From the NCBI GenBank assembly GCA_949358305.1, contig OX442318.1, positions 13,808,517-13,872,516 on the forward strand: DNA of 64,000 nucleotides. The letters are read 5' to 3'. The DNA comes from Strigamia acuminata (lineage: Eukaryota; Arthropoda; Chilopoda; Geophilomorpha; Linotaeniidae). The notes under the pieces are model-generated. The model saw only the letters and a program-made list of their open reading frames with translations, had not been told where the DNA came from and ran no database searches. This document shows positions 1-11,803 of the stretch, piece by piece (positions within the stretch are counted from its first letter, which is position 1; each line of letters begins with the position of its first letter). The position numbers and the translations under genes are program-made.

Positions 1-619
1 CCATTCTTTTGTAAATAATTTTGTGTATATTTAAATCAAAGCAACAAGTTCAGTTGGACGAGTAAATTCTGACAGTTTATGTTCAACCAAAATACAATCC
101 CGGTCATAAAAAATGTGGGAATTCGATGGTGGTTTTGGAAAGAAATGATGTGAGTCGGGATTAAAAGCAAACACTACTTACAGTTTTGGCTTTACTCCAG
201 GAACTGACCTTTTTGGTCTACAACAATACAAAGTCGCATGCAAATAACTGCACGTGCAAAAATATTCGAATCTATTTATAGTAACACATATCTCACAAAA
301 ATTGTCCCCTGCTAGAGAAAAGGCGACATTTTTTATGACCGGGATTGTACATACCGGGTAATAATAACCACTGAAGATGACCAGCAAGCGGCAACGATTG
401 AAAAACATTTGCACTAAACGACCAGTGCAACTGGTAGTGTAAATGTCGGGACAAATGTTATGTGTATTATGATTAGACGTTATTAAGTGTCTATGAATAT
501 TAGCACGTAATGTATAGCAACAATAAACGCAATGACATTGTTGTTTGATGAACTGTCAACAAACTGGTCAATTTTTTGCTCATCCTCATTCAGAAGATAA
601 ATTATGAATATTATACTAG
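1..619. other. AT-rich non-coding DNA, no gene seen
   Basis: Only short chance reading frames occur on both strands, with no recognisable domain, splice pattern or repeat structure. Confidence 0.6.
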
Positions 620-1028
620 TACTCTGGCTCATCGTTAGTGCGTACCCAGTTCCTATTGGCCGAGCCATTTCACTGGTGTAGGTATACATAAAAATAGGCC
701 AAAATACATGTTGAGTGCTTGCCAGACAAAACAATCAATCATAAAATTCAAAAATTGCTTGCTTTCCTGACAAAACAACCAATAAACTGAACAAACTGAA
801 CAAACGTGTATTTTTAAAAAATAACAGCATAAAACATTGCTCTAAGATTTTTTAAAACATTTTATTATTAAATAAAAGCCAATTAACATCATTTTAACCA
901 TTACAATAATCAAACAAATTAAAAACACAACAAAACTACATTTCCTGGTAGTAGTATAAAAGCAACAGTTAGGAGTAAACAGGTTCGGCCAATAGGAACT
1001 GGGTACCGACTTAGGATGAGCCAGAGTA
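620..1028. repeat. Foldback element with 47-bp inverted arms
   Basis: Arms at 620-666 and 982-1028 are inverted copies of each other with a handful of mismatches. The shared core reads TACTCTGGCTCATC followed by a GTACCCAGTTCCTATTGGCC-type stretch. The 315-bp middle is AT-rich and unpaired. This is the shape of a degenerate MITE. No clear target duplication was found. Confidence 0.55.
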
Positions 1029-1195
1029 TAGGATAACATGGGTTATGGGCCCACCATTGGACTTTGGAAGGGTAATTGTGCCAAATTGTGCTGTGTACAC
1101 AGTGTACGCTAGTGCTTAAATGAACAGTCGTTTTTTTGGAAAGAGACATAGATGGACTTATATTTGTGATTCTGTAGATAATTTGGAATTCCAAG

Positions 1196-1515
1196 ATGGC
1201 AGCCAAGCTGGAGCAATCAGTCACATTTGTTGAATGGACGCAATTATTCTGCATAGGAATACAGGGTGAGAATATTATTGCTTGCTAAGGATGTATGGAA
1301 TGCTATGACTATAGATGCACCTATTAAACTGCAAGCAGAGTGATGTTGACTTTAAAACCAGGAGTGATGCCTGGAGTGCCAAAGACATAAAGACTCTCAA
1401 TTTAATGCTTCAGACCATTGATTCTGCCCAACTGAGACATGTATTAAACAAGGAGACTGCAAAATCAGCTTGGAAAGCATTAAAGACAGAAAATCAGGGT
1501 GAATTGTCTGAATAG
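1196..1515 (+). pseudogene. Ty1/copia-type Gag N-terminal relic
   Basis: An ATG at 1196 in good context (AAGATGG) opens a frame beginning MAAKLEQS. The similarity then moves to a second frame (LLAKDVWNAMTIDAP, from about 1278) and a third (from 1315, with KTRSDAWSAKDIKTLNLMLQ and TAKSAWKAL) before a stop at 1513-1515. The order LLxxKDxW, then W-x-KD-x-K, then a TAKxxWxxL helix is the layout of copia-type Gag (UBN2/gag-polypeptide families). At least two frameshifts break it and no protease or integrase follows, so it is a dead fragment. Assignment rests on motif memory, not a search. Confidence 0.55.
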
Positions 1516-2495
1516 CAAAACAGGGACGTGTTATTCAATGGGAATGACGTCACAAGTATCAACACGAAACGACAGAAACGAGTCGTTTTAGACTTTTTGA
1601 ATGCAGCTAGTGTAAATGTGTACACACTCGTTTTAATGACTTTTCGAGCGCACCTACTAACTTATTTCTATTTGTGATGCCAGACTTTCGATTCAATTTC
1701 AACGACTTCCAGATAATTAATTTAAGTTATGTAAATTTAAAAAATATGACTTTTCCGTTCATGCTCTTGATATAAATATTGAGTAACCTGTATAAAAGTC
1801 CAACCATCCACTGAACTAAAGTTTATGATCACTAATAGAAATTTTATGATGAGAAGAGGCACTAAGCACAAAGAGTAAGTGAAATTCCTGGCTGTCTTTT
1901 CAAGCACATCTAATCTTAATGATTCCTTTTCCTATTCCCTTAGGCCGACATCTACGATCAAAAAGAACTTAAAAAGAAAAAAAATAATTGCACATCCCAG
2001 CAAATTATTTATCATTTTACAGATGCTCCAGTACACAATAGACCACACCACGAGAACGTAATTAAATTCTCATGTTTTGCACTTTTTCATTTCTGGAAAT
2101 TATAAAAAAAAAATGAGAAGCAAATTGTAAAAGAACAATGAAACGATTAAGTTTTTTTGTCTCGGGGAAAAGAAATTTGCTTAAAAGTCTCCGTAGACAA
2201 TCTGAAGAGCGCGTAACGGGGAGCCGACTAAAAAATCAATTGCGTGGTTGTTTTCAAATGCTGGCATGCAAATCAAAAACAATTTACTTATTTATAGAGC
2301 GTTCTCAAGGGTAAAGATGCAATATTCAGCCGTGCCATAATTCCCAATGGACCAACTACACGGTTTAGGCCTGGTTGCCAAAAAAAATATTTTTGGAGAT
2401 ACAGTAGGTGGTAAATTGAGTTGTCATCCCCCAGAGCATTTTAGGCAGAAGATGAGCTTTTTATACATAAAAGAATGTGTTATTTAGCACTAAAT
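1516..2495. other. Non-coding interval, no gene seen
   Basis: AT-rich DNA. The phrase AATGCAGCTAGTGT at about 1600 recurs near 5540, which suggests an old dispersed repeat. No coding potential was recognised. Confidence 0.55.
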
Positions 2496-3759
2496 TTACA
2501 TTGTTGGCAAAAATAAGAAACTTAGTATTTGTCCCTGAAAGGTGGTGCCTTTTTTGACCATTTTAAGCACTTCATCATTGATCAGATTAGCCGCTTCTAC
2601 GGGTAATGTGGGTTCTGTAAAAGAAGATTGGATAGGTTTGGATTCAAATTCTAGACAATAACCTTTGACAGTCTGTGAAATCCATTCATCAGATGAAATG
2701 GATGGCCAGTATTGAAAACAAAGTGCCAAACGTCCCGACAAGGATCAAAACCATGGAAGATAACAATGACATGCCCTCAAAATTTGAATGAAGGAGGGAA
2801 GGAATTAATTCCAAATTAAACTCACTGCTCTTGTCAGTTCCACGACTTCTGAAGTTTTCTCTACCACGTAACGCTGGTTTCTTGAAATTTTCTCTGTTCG
2901 GTTGCGAGTAAGAATCTTGGTTGTTTCCATGGTTATTGTTATTTTCAACTCAATTGTCGCTGTAAGGTAGGGTTCGATTGCCGTTATTATTATGATGTAC
3001 TGATTGATTATTAAAACGATCACTTCTAGGACAAGGTCTCATCCTATCCAGAACCAAGCGGGTTAAAATAGAAAGATTCCAAGGAAAATAAAGACTTACT
3101 AAAAATTTCAGTAAATTTATTTTCCAACAGAAATTCATGATTGCTGTTGGAAAAAATTCCAGGAATAGCTCCACTGTTACGACCCGTCAGTGCGTAGGAA
3201 ACATTGCATCTCCTCTCATCATTCATCCTTCTGGCGAGAGATTGGGTATGAAAGAAAGTGGCCTGCATCGTGGTTAAAGATTCCATCCGAATAAGATGCC
3301 GGTTATTGAATTCTCAGTCTAAGACCGAGGCTGCTACGGCACTGGCCCTCATGGTGATAGCAGTCAGATCCCTGAAAGCTTTTTCATGGCCGTTCAAATG
3401 CTCGCGGGCTTTGGCCAAAAGAGGCCCCGGACGTCGGTCAAAATCTCGGTCGTCACTCTAGAGTGAGCGCCGGTTGGAATCTCGGTCGTCGCCCAAGGTG
3501 GGTAAAGGAGGCCGGTCAAGCGAGTCTTTTGGACCAAATCCGTTCAACATGTCTTGGTTAGGGAGATAAGAAAATTTTCCGTTCTATTTACCGCATCCGA
3601 AATTCCAATTTGGTCGGTGACAACTAAATCGTCCTCGTGGTCGGATTCCTCGGTTTGGCGCGTAATGGTGGCATTACCACGTGGCGCCGACGATTTTGTC
3701 TTCCTTACAGGCGGTAAGGCCTTGCCCTTCTTACTAATGTTTATAGAAGCTTGAGCCAT
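2496..3759 (-). pseudogene. DIRS-like retrotransposon relic (gag plus start of RT)
   Basis: Read on the minus strand, an ATG at 3759 (MAQASINISKKGKALPPVRK) starts a basic then acidic Gag N-terminus. After frame changes and stops it continues as an Ala-rich helical stretch (AKAREHLNGHEKAFRDL, then TAITMRASAVAASVLD) and a FHTQSLARRMNDERRCNV segment. An Asn/Arg/Gly-rich tail follows. From 2741 comes the entry to a reverse transcriptase: GRLALCFQYWPSISSDEWI, VKGYCLEFES, then a basic helix ending KKGTTF. The pattern GRL-x-W-x-x-I-S-x-D-x-W-I with V-x-GY is typical of RT in DIRS/tyrosine-recombinase retroelements. The RT catalytic part and recombinase are missing, and several stops and shifts show it is defunct. 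Confidence 0.55.
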
Positions 3760-3990
3760 AGTATAAACAAATAAAAACGATCTAAATTCAACTAAAGCCA
3801 AGAAATCTAAGCCTATTTTCGGGATCGCTAAAAACACGTGCTGACCTGCGGTCAGTAAAAATTGGACTGGTTGGCCAGAAACCGATGCCCATATAGGGCG
3901 CGACCTCTGGTGGAACATTCTTTAAAAGTACTGAATTAACTTGGACAAGCCATAAATACTCTGTAATATTTATTTATTGATGTTGTACAA

Positions 3991-4113
3991 TTGCATTGCT
4001 TAGCTCAAAACTTGCATTGTTTAGCACAAAACTTGCATTGTTTAGCACAAAACTTACATTGTTTAGCACAAAACTTACATTGTTTAGCACAAAACTTACA
4101 TTGTTTAGCACAA
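3991..4113. repeat. 21-bp minisatellite (about 6 copies)
   Basis: Unit approximately TAGCACAAAACTTGCATTGT plus T, 21 bp, repeated almost without change. Copies differ mainly by G/A at one site (TTGCATT versus TTACATT). Flanks are unrelated AT-rich DNA. Confidence 0.9.
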
Positions 4114-4971
4114 TCTGAATTGGACTGAGCGGCGTAATTTTACAGATACCAACTTCTAAAGAACAAATAAAAAATTGACTTAAAAAAAATCCAAGATAAG
4201 AAAGTGTTCAAAATGAGTTTTCATCCCAATGGAAATAGCCAATGCAGTGTCAGTATGTGACTTGAAACTAAACGATCTGAGTAAGACTTAAAATTTGCTT
4301 TCAAATGATTCTTCAATTCTTCCGCAAGATGAAAAAAAATTCTTTGGAGAAATTCTGCATCCAAGTGAGAATCCAACTTACAAAGTGTGTAATAATAGAA
4401 TGTTGCAAGTATCATCTTCTATAAAATCCCACAAAAAAATTCAGTGCACCATGCATCAGTTTATTTTTTTTCTTTTTCCTTTTTCAGATTTCACTCATAT
4501 CCTTTCACAGCAATAGGTTTCAATTTGAATAGCATTCAAAGCGATGCAGTTGCCAAGTGAGTTCTTTCATTTCACCAACCAACAACATGCTCGCTCCTCG
4601 TCAACATCGAGAGGGTTTTGTTCCTCGACTAAATTCCTATTTATAAAATATTCTTCGCAAGTACGTCCTTCGTGTGATTTGCACTAGGTCCGTTCAATTC
4701 TTGAAGAAAAATTACTTTTCTTACTTTCCTGCCTTTTACAAGATGGAAGTGACGCTTTTTACAGGCTTTTTTTCACATGAATGCTTGTGTATTTGTTTGT
4801 TTCAACTTCCTGTGCACAGTAGCGCCACCACTGGTACATTTAAACTAAAATGAAGGCCAGATTGTCAGGATCAACTCCAAATCTGCTTAGTTTTTAATTA
4901 TAAAGTACGTAATAAATTCTGAAATCAGGCTAATCCTGGTTAAAAAAAATTCCTATCTTCCCATATGCAGG
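4114..4971. other. Non-coding interval, no gene seen
   Basis: AT-rich DNA without recognisable coding sequence. TAGGTCCGTTCAATTC near 4685 resembles the end of the MITE family best seen at 32469-32810. Confidence 0.5.
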
Positions 4972-5139
4972 GCTTCAAATCGCCACCAGAGAGCACTTCA
5001 ATCACACATTTTCGGTGACTGCAGTGTACGCGCCGAAAATCGCAAACAAATAGACTTTCTACATTGAAACATACAAACGTAGTACACGGCAGTCACCGAA
5101 AAAGTGTGATTGTAACGCTCTCTGGTGGCGATTTGAAGC
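4972..5139. mobile_element. 168-bp MITE, long terminal inverted repeats
   Basis: Begins GCTTCAAATCGCCACCAGAG and ends with its inverted copy. The arms (about 57 bp each) also share the CAGTGTAC/GTACACGG and GTGATTG blocks, so nearly the whole element folds into one hairpin. No protein is encoded. No duplication could be fixed, so the superfamily is unknown. Confidence 0.75.
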
Positions 5140-5605
5140 AAAAGCCTTTATAATAAAAAACGAAGTTTTTATATGTCATAAAGAAAGAAAGACAACCTTG
5201 AAAAGTGACTTTTAGTGTGTTCAGACACTAAGTTTTAAAATATGCATGGATCGGAAGTAAACGTGACCGTTGGTGTAGTTGAAATTTTCATGACTCTTTT
5301 ATTTACAGGTAAAAATACAGGGGGCGCTGTGGAAACAGTAGCTGCATTCAAAAATAAAAATACAATTTTAGTTTAAGTGTATTTTAAGTTTAAATTTTGA
5401 TTTATGATAATAAATGTATTATAAATATATAATTATAATTATAAATAAATAATTAATATATTTAATTTAATAAATACGACAGGAAATGATGTTATTTTTG
5501 TTTTAAAAGTGAATTAAAACACAAAATATTTTTATTTTTGAATGCAGCTAGTGTCGCGTCACATTATAACAGGAATGGGTTATCCAGTGAAGCCAAACAC
5601 TGCAA
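5140..5605. other. Very AT-rich interval, no gene seen
   Basis: Includes a run of TAATTATAAT-type low-complexity sequence (about 5385-5470). No coding or RNA gene recognised. Confidence 0.55.
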
Positions 5606-6094
5606 CTTTCTTTGTTACTTTCAAATGATGGGTGTGCGCACACAACACATGAAGTGAGTTAGACCATGAACTAAGGATAACATAGACACGTATCCACATG
5701 TTCATTGCGTTTCGCCACTGATGGCGCCACATAATATATAGCCGCCCTGTATTCTTCCCTGTCAGCGTCACCAAGCGATCTAAATAAAAGTTTCCAACTG
5801 CTACAGCACAGTTCAATTTATTTGACTTCTTATAAAACGCAACTTTGTTCACCAGAAAAACAACAACAGGTAACAAACATGCTTTGTTGACAAGCAATGC
5901 ACAACACATGATTGCTGGCATCCAATCAGCACACAGAACAACGAATCAATAGGAAATAACACACGGATACGTGTCCATGTTATCCTTGGTTCATGCTTAG
6001 ACCAGCCACCATAACAATAAAAACGACCAATGCGCATGCTCCGCCTTTGTCAAATGGGTGCATTCATTCAAAAGTCACTTTTTTTAAAGGAAAG
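5606..6094. repeat. Foldback repeat with inverted arms
   Basis: The clearest arms are 5661-5695 and 5965-6003, both containing GGATAACATAGACACGTATC-like sequence in opposite orientation. Weaker pairing extends outward to CAAATG/CATTTG and AAAGTCAC/GTTACTTT blocks near 5615 and 6070. It resembles an old MITE. Reading frames across it show no domain. Confidence 0.5.
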
Positions 6095-7413
6095 AAAGAA
6101 AAGGTCACTTTTCCTATGGAATCAAAACGTTGAAATGATATTACATCAAATCCAAGATGGATGTCGGCGTGACAGCGTTGGCATCAGCACTTTTTCCAAC
6201 GAATGAAATCGTGCGGACACAGAGATAAGACTAATCATCTTTAGTTGTAGCGACCAACTACTATTTAGTTCAATTTCTCTCCCAGCTTTAGGAAATTGTT
6301 AGGCATCCGGGCCGCATTAATGTGTGCCCATTAAGACAAGCCTATTCGCTTTTAATAGGGGACACCCACGTTGATTGGCGCGACTCAAATTGGGGCAGTT
6401 CCTACTCACTTGTAAGTCTCAAAGTAAGTACCGGTACACAAATCGAGCATTACTTACAGAAAATTGTCATGCCACTAAAAGTAAGAATAACAATTTATAC
6501 AAAAAAAAAACAAATTTATAACTTTTGTCCCATTTATATGTACATACATTTGTTATTATTATTATTATTAAGTTGTATTTATGATGTTTTTAGTGTATTG
6601 TTCTAACACCAGAGTGTGCAAATGTATAATCTATTTTTAGACCTGTGAGAGGATGTGACAACTTCCCGTGTGTTCTTTGTTTTTGAGAAATCGAGATGTG
6701 TTTTATTTCAACCCAGAATTGTAATGATATTTGGAACTTTTGTGTAACAATATTGACGTGCCACTAAATATGGGACTTTAATGGCAGTCTGATCAAACTC
6801 ACTGTGATCGCATCAAATTTAGTCGTATTTTTACACAATAAACTAATTAGATGCAAAATGAAGCCATAACATGTGTTTTACATAATTCCGATTGGTTCTT
6901 GGTCATATTTTCAAGAAATTTATTCTGCTGTGCTGAAGGTTTCCTTAATTCTTGCACTTGTGCTGAATTGATGACAGTTTAATTTATACTTATACAGTAT
7001 TAAGAGAAAAATTGTCACTTACAATCAACTCAACACACCTTTTATTAATGGCTTCATAACTCAAAAGCTTTCCAATTTCCACAGCAGTGAATAAAGTGTC
7101 ACTTTAATTTACTAGAGTTATGTGCAAATTTTTATTAGTGTATCTACATCACACACTTTAGCCGACAAATAATCACCTTTCACACATGTAGCTAATCTTG
7201 GGAAAGTAGCTGTGGAACCTTGAGCCAAAATCACCAGAAATGACAAATGCATCGTATTGTACTGTAGTAAATGGGCCAACAAATAGTACCAGGATCTGGT
7301 TGAATAGACTTAAAAATCACATATGGGGAATGTAGGGTTTTGCTGATACTGTATTATAAGTATCCGATATCAGTCAATGTCAATATTGTTGTCCTAGAAA
7401 ATCAATTAAATAC
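6095..7413. other. AT-rich interval, no gene seen
   Basis: A short ATT microsatellite lies near 6553-6570. Reading frames are short and lack recognisable domains. Confidence 0.55.
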
Positions 7414-7418
7414 AAAAT

Positions 7419-7592
7419 TGTTGTGTTCTTGTTAGCAACAATAAATGAAACATGATTGTCTCCTCGTTGCTAAGCAACCGAGAGAGAGAAAATTCTCAGT
7501 TGTATGAAATTGTAAAACCATCGTGCATGTGTGTTCATTGCGGTCCTCCATAATGGAGAACCGCTCCATACACGTTAGGTCGGAATACAATA
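7419..7592 (+). repeat. Left LTR of the TRIM-like element
   Basis: Starts TGTTGTGTTC and ends GAATACAATA. An internal palindrome CTCCATAATGGAG lies near its end. Nearly identical to 8437-8610. Confidence 0.85.
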
Positions 7593-8436
7593 TTGGCGCA
7601 GTCGCCTGGATCTGGCCTGTGCAGCCAAAATTTTTTTCCACCCAGTTTGGAAGGTATGAGGAAAGAAGACCGATTCGAAAATGGAACTAATGATGTTCGA
7701 ATCCAAGATGGATTCAGGTTCGAATCCGAGATGGATTCTAGTTGTCCCCTGTATTTGCTGTGGTCTATTCGCTTTGGTTTTTGCTCGGCAAGGAGTTTTT
7801 TTTTTTTTTTTTTTTTTGGTTTGTAAAGACTACCTTTTGGAATTTTAACTTCTATGATGCGGTTTGAAGCAATTGTCAAGTGTGAGTTTTTTTTTCATTA
7901 TCTGCTACTGGATTTTTGTGTCTGCTGTGACCAAGTATTTTGCGATCATAGACTGGACATTACGTGCGGAGGGAGATGGCAGATTCCAGATTCTGTGGGG
8001 GGGTAGTATGTTGAAGGCTAGTGCCTAGATTTCGGCGGCCACATTCCCACGGATTCCATGCTGATTCCTGCCTTTGTTAGCAGCATTGTTGCTGCTGACA
8101 TTGCTGACTAGTGAGTCGCCTGAGTGTCGTCTGAGCGTCGTCCGAGATGGAGACGTGCATCATCCGAGATGGAGGATCGCGTGATGGAGACGTGAATTCT
8201 CCAAGATGGAGATGATCGCGAGATGGAGACGTGCATTCTCCGAGATGGAGATGTTTGATCGGTTGAGTTAAAAGTCCAAGCAGAAGTGGAATTCAATTTA
8301 ATTGTAAAATTTATTGATGATTGTGTGAACTACTGAAATTTGTTAGTATTTAAGTGAATTATTTCACAACTCTTGGCTGTAATATTTATTTGAAATGTAG
8401 TGTGGTTTCAACACTAAAAAGAAAAGGGGGGAGTAG

Positions 8437-8610
8437 TGTTGTGTTCTTGTAAGCAACAATAAATGCAACATGATTGTCTCCTCGTTGCTAAGCAACCGAG
8501 AGAGAGAAAATTCTCAGTTGTATGAAATTGTAAAACCATCGTGCATGTGTGTTCATTGCGGTCCTCCATAATGGAGAACCGCTCCATACACGTTAGGTCG
8601 GAATACAATA
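8437..8610 (+). repeat. Right LTR of the TRIM-like element
   Basis: Preceded by the purine-rich tract at about 8415-8436. Differs from the left copy by T/A and A/C changes in the first 35 bases. Confidence 0.85.
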
Positions 8611-8615
8611 AAAAT

Positions 8616-10434
8616 GGAGTGTCAGAGCCAGCCGGTTCAAGGTTCGAACACCAATATTTTTGTCAAATTAATTTTTTTTAACACGAGTTGCAACACACTA
8701 TTTCACTGAAACGAACTTTTTTATTTAAAGAATTCATGATGTAAACTTTGCATCACTTTGGCCATTGGTTTGATTGATGAATATCGAAAGATTGTGACGG
8801 AAAGAGACAACGTGTTAGCGTTAGCGTAAACCGGAAGTGGTTCCGTAAAAGTTTATTTACAGTATTAGCACAGTGCGCCAGGTGGCGCTCGTACATAAAT
8901 GTCATCATAGAAACTCATAATATTGATAAATCAGAAACATCGGGAACGGCATCCTTTTTTCTACTGACATCGGTCACCGGCCTATAATTTCACTCCGATC
9001 CAATACAGTTTAGTGCCTGTTTCGTTAATAATGAAGCCACTCTTTCCAATGAATTCATTGATTCAAACTCCATCAACTCTTTCATTCCTTCCACAGTAAC
9101 AGTTGTCGTTTTTCCACTAATGCAGAATGACCATTCTCACTTCTTTCCACCTCAGTATCAACTTTAATTTCTTTTAATAATTCCTTAAATACTGGTTCAC
9201 CCTTTGATTTAACCTTTGAATGCAAATTTCATCTAGTCACAGAGCAGATCTTACGTAGTAGTGCCATCTACCTGTTTACATGGTGTGTTGCAGGTTTATC
9301 GCACATAATAAATCAGATAAACCAAACTGAATGACTTTTCGAAAGCAGCTACTATTTCTATTCTGTAGTTTGGATTATGGATTTGAGGTTAAACAGAAAA
9401 AGTCACCTTCTGTATCAGAAAAAAAACACCTCTTTCAGACTAAGATTGATGTCCTGATATAACATGTTGAGATACCGGTACTGCAAAAAATCCCATCAAA
9501 TTTTTGAATTGCCACTATAAAATGCATTATTCCCTTGCAGAAACTACATTGAAATTTCCTCCAAATTAATTATCAGCTTAACTTGTTTCCCTGAATAATT
9601 CTGTTGTTTAATTTACTAAGCGGAAAACATGGCAAGATCCAATGTAAAGCATAAACCGGTCAAACCACCCACAAAAATCTATTTTTAAAAATTAATGAGC
9701 AGAGAAAGATAAAAAAAGTGGACACATGTTTAAGTTCCCTCAATCCATGTGTAAACTATCAAGATAAAAATACAAGATTCTCAGCAAATTAAACCCATAA
9801 ATCCCCTTTTTCCTCATCACCATCTCTTCTTCGCTCATTTTATATAATCTGGAAAAATTCTATAATTCATCGCTGAAATGTGGGAAAAAAATTTAATTTT
9901 GTTAAGTGATTTTAAATTGATGTTAATGAAGATTAAGACCCTCAAACGTTCACCTTTGATTAAAAATATCTCAACACAAAAAGAAAAAAAAAGAAAAAAG
10001 AAAAACCTTTAAGAAGATTACACACTAGAGACCAATTCCCACTATCTCCTCACTCAACCATAAAAAAAGCGAGTAAAAGAAGTCCAAAGGTGAAGAAACA
10101 AGAAGTCCCGAAATGAAGGAATTCTTCTCCCACTACCGTTTCATCTCCACTTATTGACAGTCAGAATGAAAGGGTTAAAGCCATATTGATCCAGTCAACT
10201 CGCCTTTTGACCTTGCACATCGAGATAAACGGAAATGAATCGACCGTGAAACTACTGTCTGCGCTCGGTATCTTGATGCCAAAATCAAACTGAAAAATCC
10301 CCGTCTGCGCACACACTAACGCATCACATACATTCTACAGTGTCACAAAAGAATAAACATACCTGTTTTTGGGCCTTTTTTAAAGTTTAATTCTAAAATA
10401 TTTTTTTTGTCCTACATTATAAATTTTAGAATAG
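8616..10434. other. AT-rich interval, no gene seen
   Basis: No coding sequence recognised. GGTTCGAACACC near 8651 resembles a Pol III B box, but no matching A box or tRNA fold was found. Confidence 0.55.
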
Positions 10435-10436
10435 TA

Positions 10437-10697
10437 CAACCCCTGGCAGAAAGTATGCGATACTTTTTCTGCCTCAAAAAATCAGTAGAAAAAGTTCCTG
10501 TAAAAAATTGGTGTTGAAGAATTAGATGGAATCAATAAAGGGCTAAATAATAACAACATTTAATCTAACTTTTGGCTATTTACCAAAAAAAAAAATTTCT
10601 GAGTTGAGAAATCCCATGTTTTCTTAACACGAGGTTGTAAAAAAGTATCTGATTTTTTTAAGCAGAAAAAGTATCGCATACTTTCTGCCAGAGGTTG
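10437..10697. mobile_element. TA-flanked MITE (Tc1/mariner-like)
   Basis: Terminal inverted repeats of about 50 bp begin CAACCCCTGGCAGAAAGTAT; the right end is the inverted copy, with TA on both sides (10435-10436, 10698-10699). The interior has no ORF. TA duplication and the CAACCCCTGGCA start fit Tc1/mariner-derived MITEs. A second single end of the same family (TACAACCCCTGACAAATAGT) lies at about 11042. Confidence 0.8.
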
Positions 10698-10699
10698 TA

Positions 10700-11801
10700 T
10701 TTTGCATATTCTGTTTAACTTTCAAGACAATTGGTTCATTAGCTAAGTTATCCCAGATTTCAGGTATTTGCCTCAACTTATGAACATCCAAGTTACAAAC
10801 TTTCAGAGATACAAACTTCAAAAATGTTAGTTTACTTGTCTGACACTAGGCTGAGCAGTGAGCACAAAACCCAGGCTCTTATTGTTATTGCAGTTTAACC
10901 TTTAATAATTTATAATAAAAAAATAATTTAAAAATAAAATCAAAAATATTTTCTTTAATTCAGATGAACAAATTTTCCACATTGCACACCTTTGCTGAAT
11001 TTACGAACAATTCAACTTAAGAACATTTCCCAACTCGTTCATACAACCCCTGACAAATAGTATCGAATACTTTTTTCCCAGCACTCATCTTCTCACTTTG
11101 GCTAGCCATAACTAAGAAAAAAAGGTGATGGCAATAAACTGTTGAGAAATTTAAAAACTAAACTTTATTTAGAATAAAACAGCATTTTTAAGTGAGACAA
11201 TATCTTTTTATTTATCGTAGTTTCAATGTATTTTTTAACCATTTGGGTTGTGTTTTTGGTCATAATAAAATAGAATTTAGCGTTGGAGTTTGGTGTCGAG
11301 ATACCGGGCACACTAAGCATAGATGCAATCCCAGTGCCTTGATACAAGAAAAAACTCATCTGCAATTTTTCCTGCATGACATTTTTTATTCATTGGAATT
11401 TGAAGAAGAAAAAAATTGGAAAAAAAGTCTGAATTTTAAATTTGTAACACTTTCTCTGTAAGAGAAGATTACGCGTGGCTTTTTACTGCTTTCTTGCAAT
11501 AAGCAAGAAAATAAATGCAAAATCAGCAGATTCTGCATTTTCCCTCTCACTGCAGTTGAAAAGCAAATTTAGAAAAAAATTTCTGTTTCAATTTTCTGCG
11601 TAATTTCCAATTCGGCTTTACTCACCATGTAAATTTAGATTTATTTCTAAACCTTACTGTCATGGGATAAATCAGATTTTACTTTTTCAATTTCCCAAGA
11701 AAACTTCACCGGTGAATTATTACAAGACATTTGTGGCCATCTCCTTAACTCACAACATAAATTCTGATTAAGATGTTAAGATTATTTTTAGATGATGATA
11801 T
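10700..11801. other. AT-rich interval, no gene seen
   Basis: Contains the solitary MITE end near 11042. No exon or RNA gene recognised. Confidence 0.5.
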
Positions 11802-11803
11802 TA

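Larger units (their letters stand above)
7414..8615 (+). mobile_element. Miniature non-autonomous LTR element (TRIM-like)
   Basis: Two direct repeats of 174 bp (7419-7592 and 8437-8610) differ at about two sites and are flanked by a perfect 5-bp duplication AAAAT (7414-7418, 8611-8615). Just inside the left repeat is a primer-binding-site-like TGGCGCAGTCG (7594-7604), the start used by Ser-tRNA-primed gypsy-type elements. Just before the right repeat is a purine tract, AAAAGGGGGGAG. The 844-bp interior has no meaningful coding capacity; it contains a T-run (7797-7819) and GATGGAGACGTGCAT-type imperfect repeats (8145-8250). Size and structure fit a TRIM that depends on proteins from another element. 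Confidence 0.85.

Noticed and set aside
7593-7826. 77-codon protein inside the TRIM-like element
   Set aside because: Begins at the primer-binding region and ends in a T-run giving poly-Phe; not conserved-looking.
8640-8660. Pol III B box GGTTCGAACACC as a tRNA gene
   Set aside because: No A box at the right distance and no cloverleaf.
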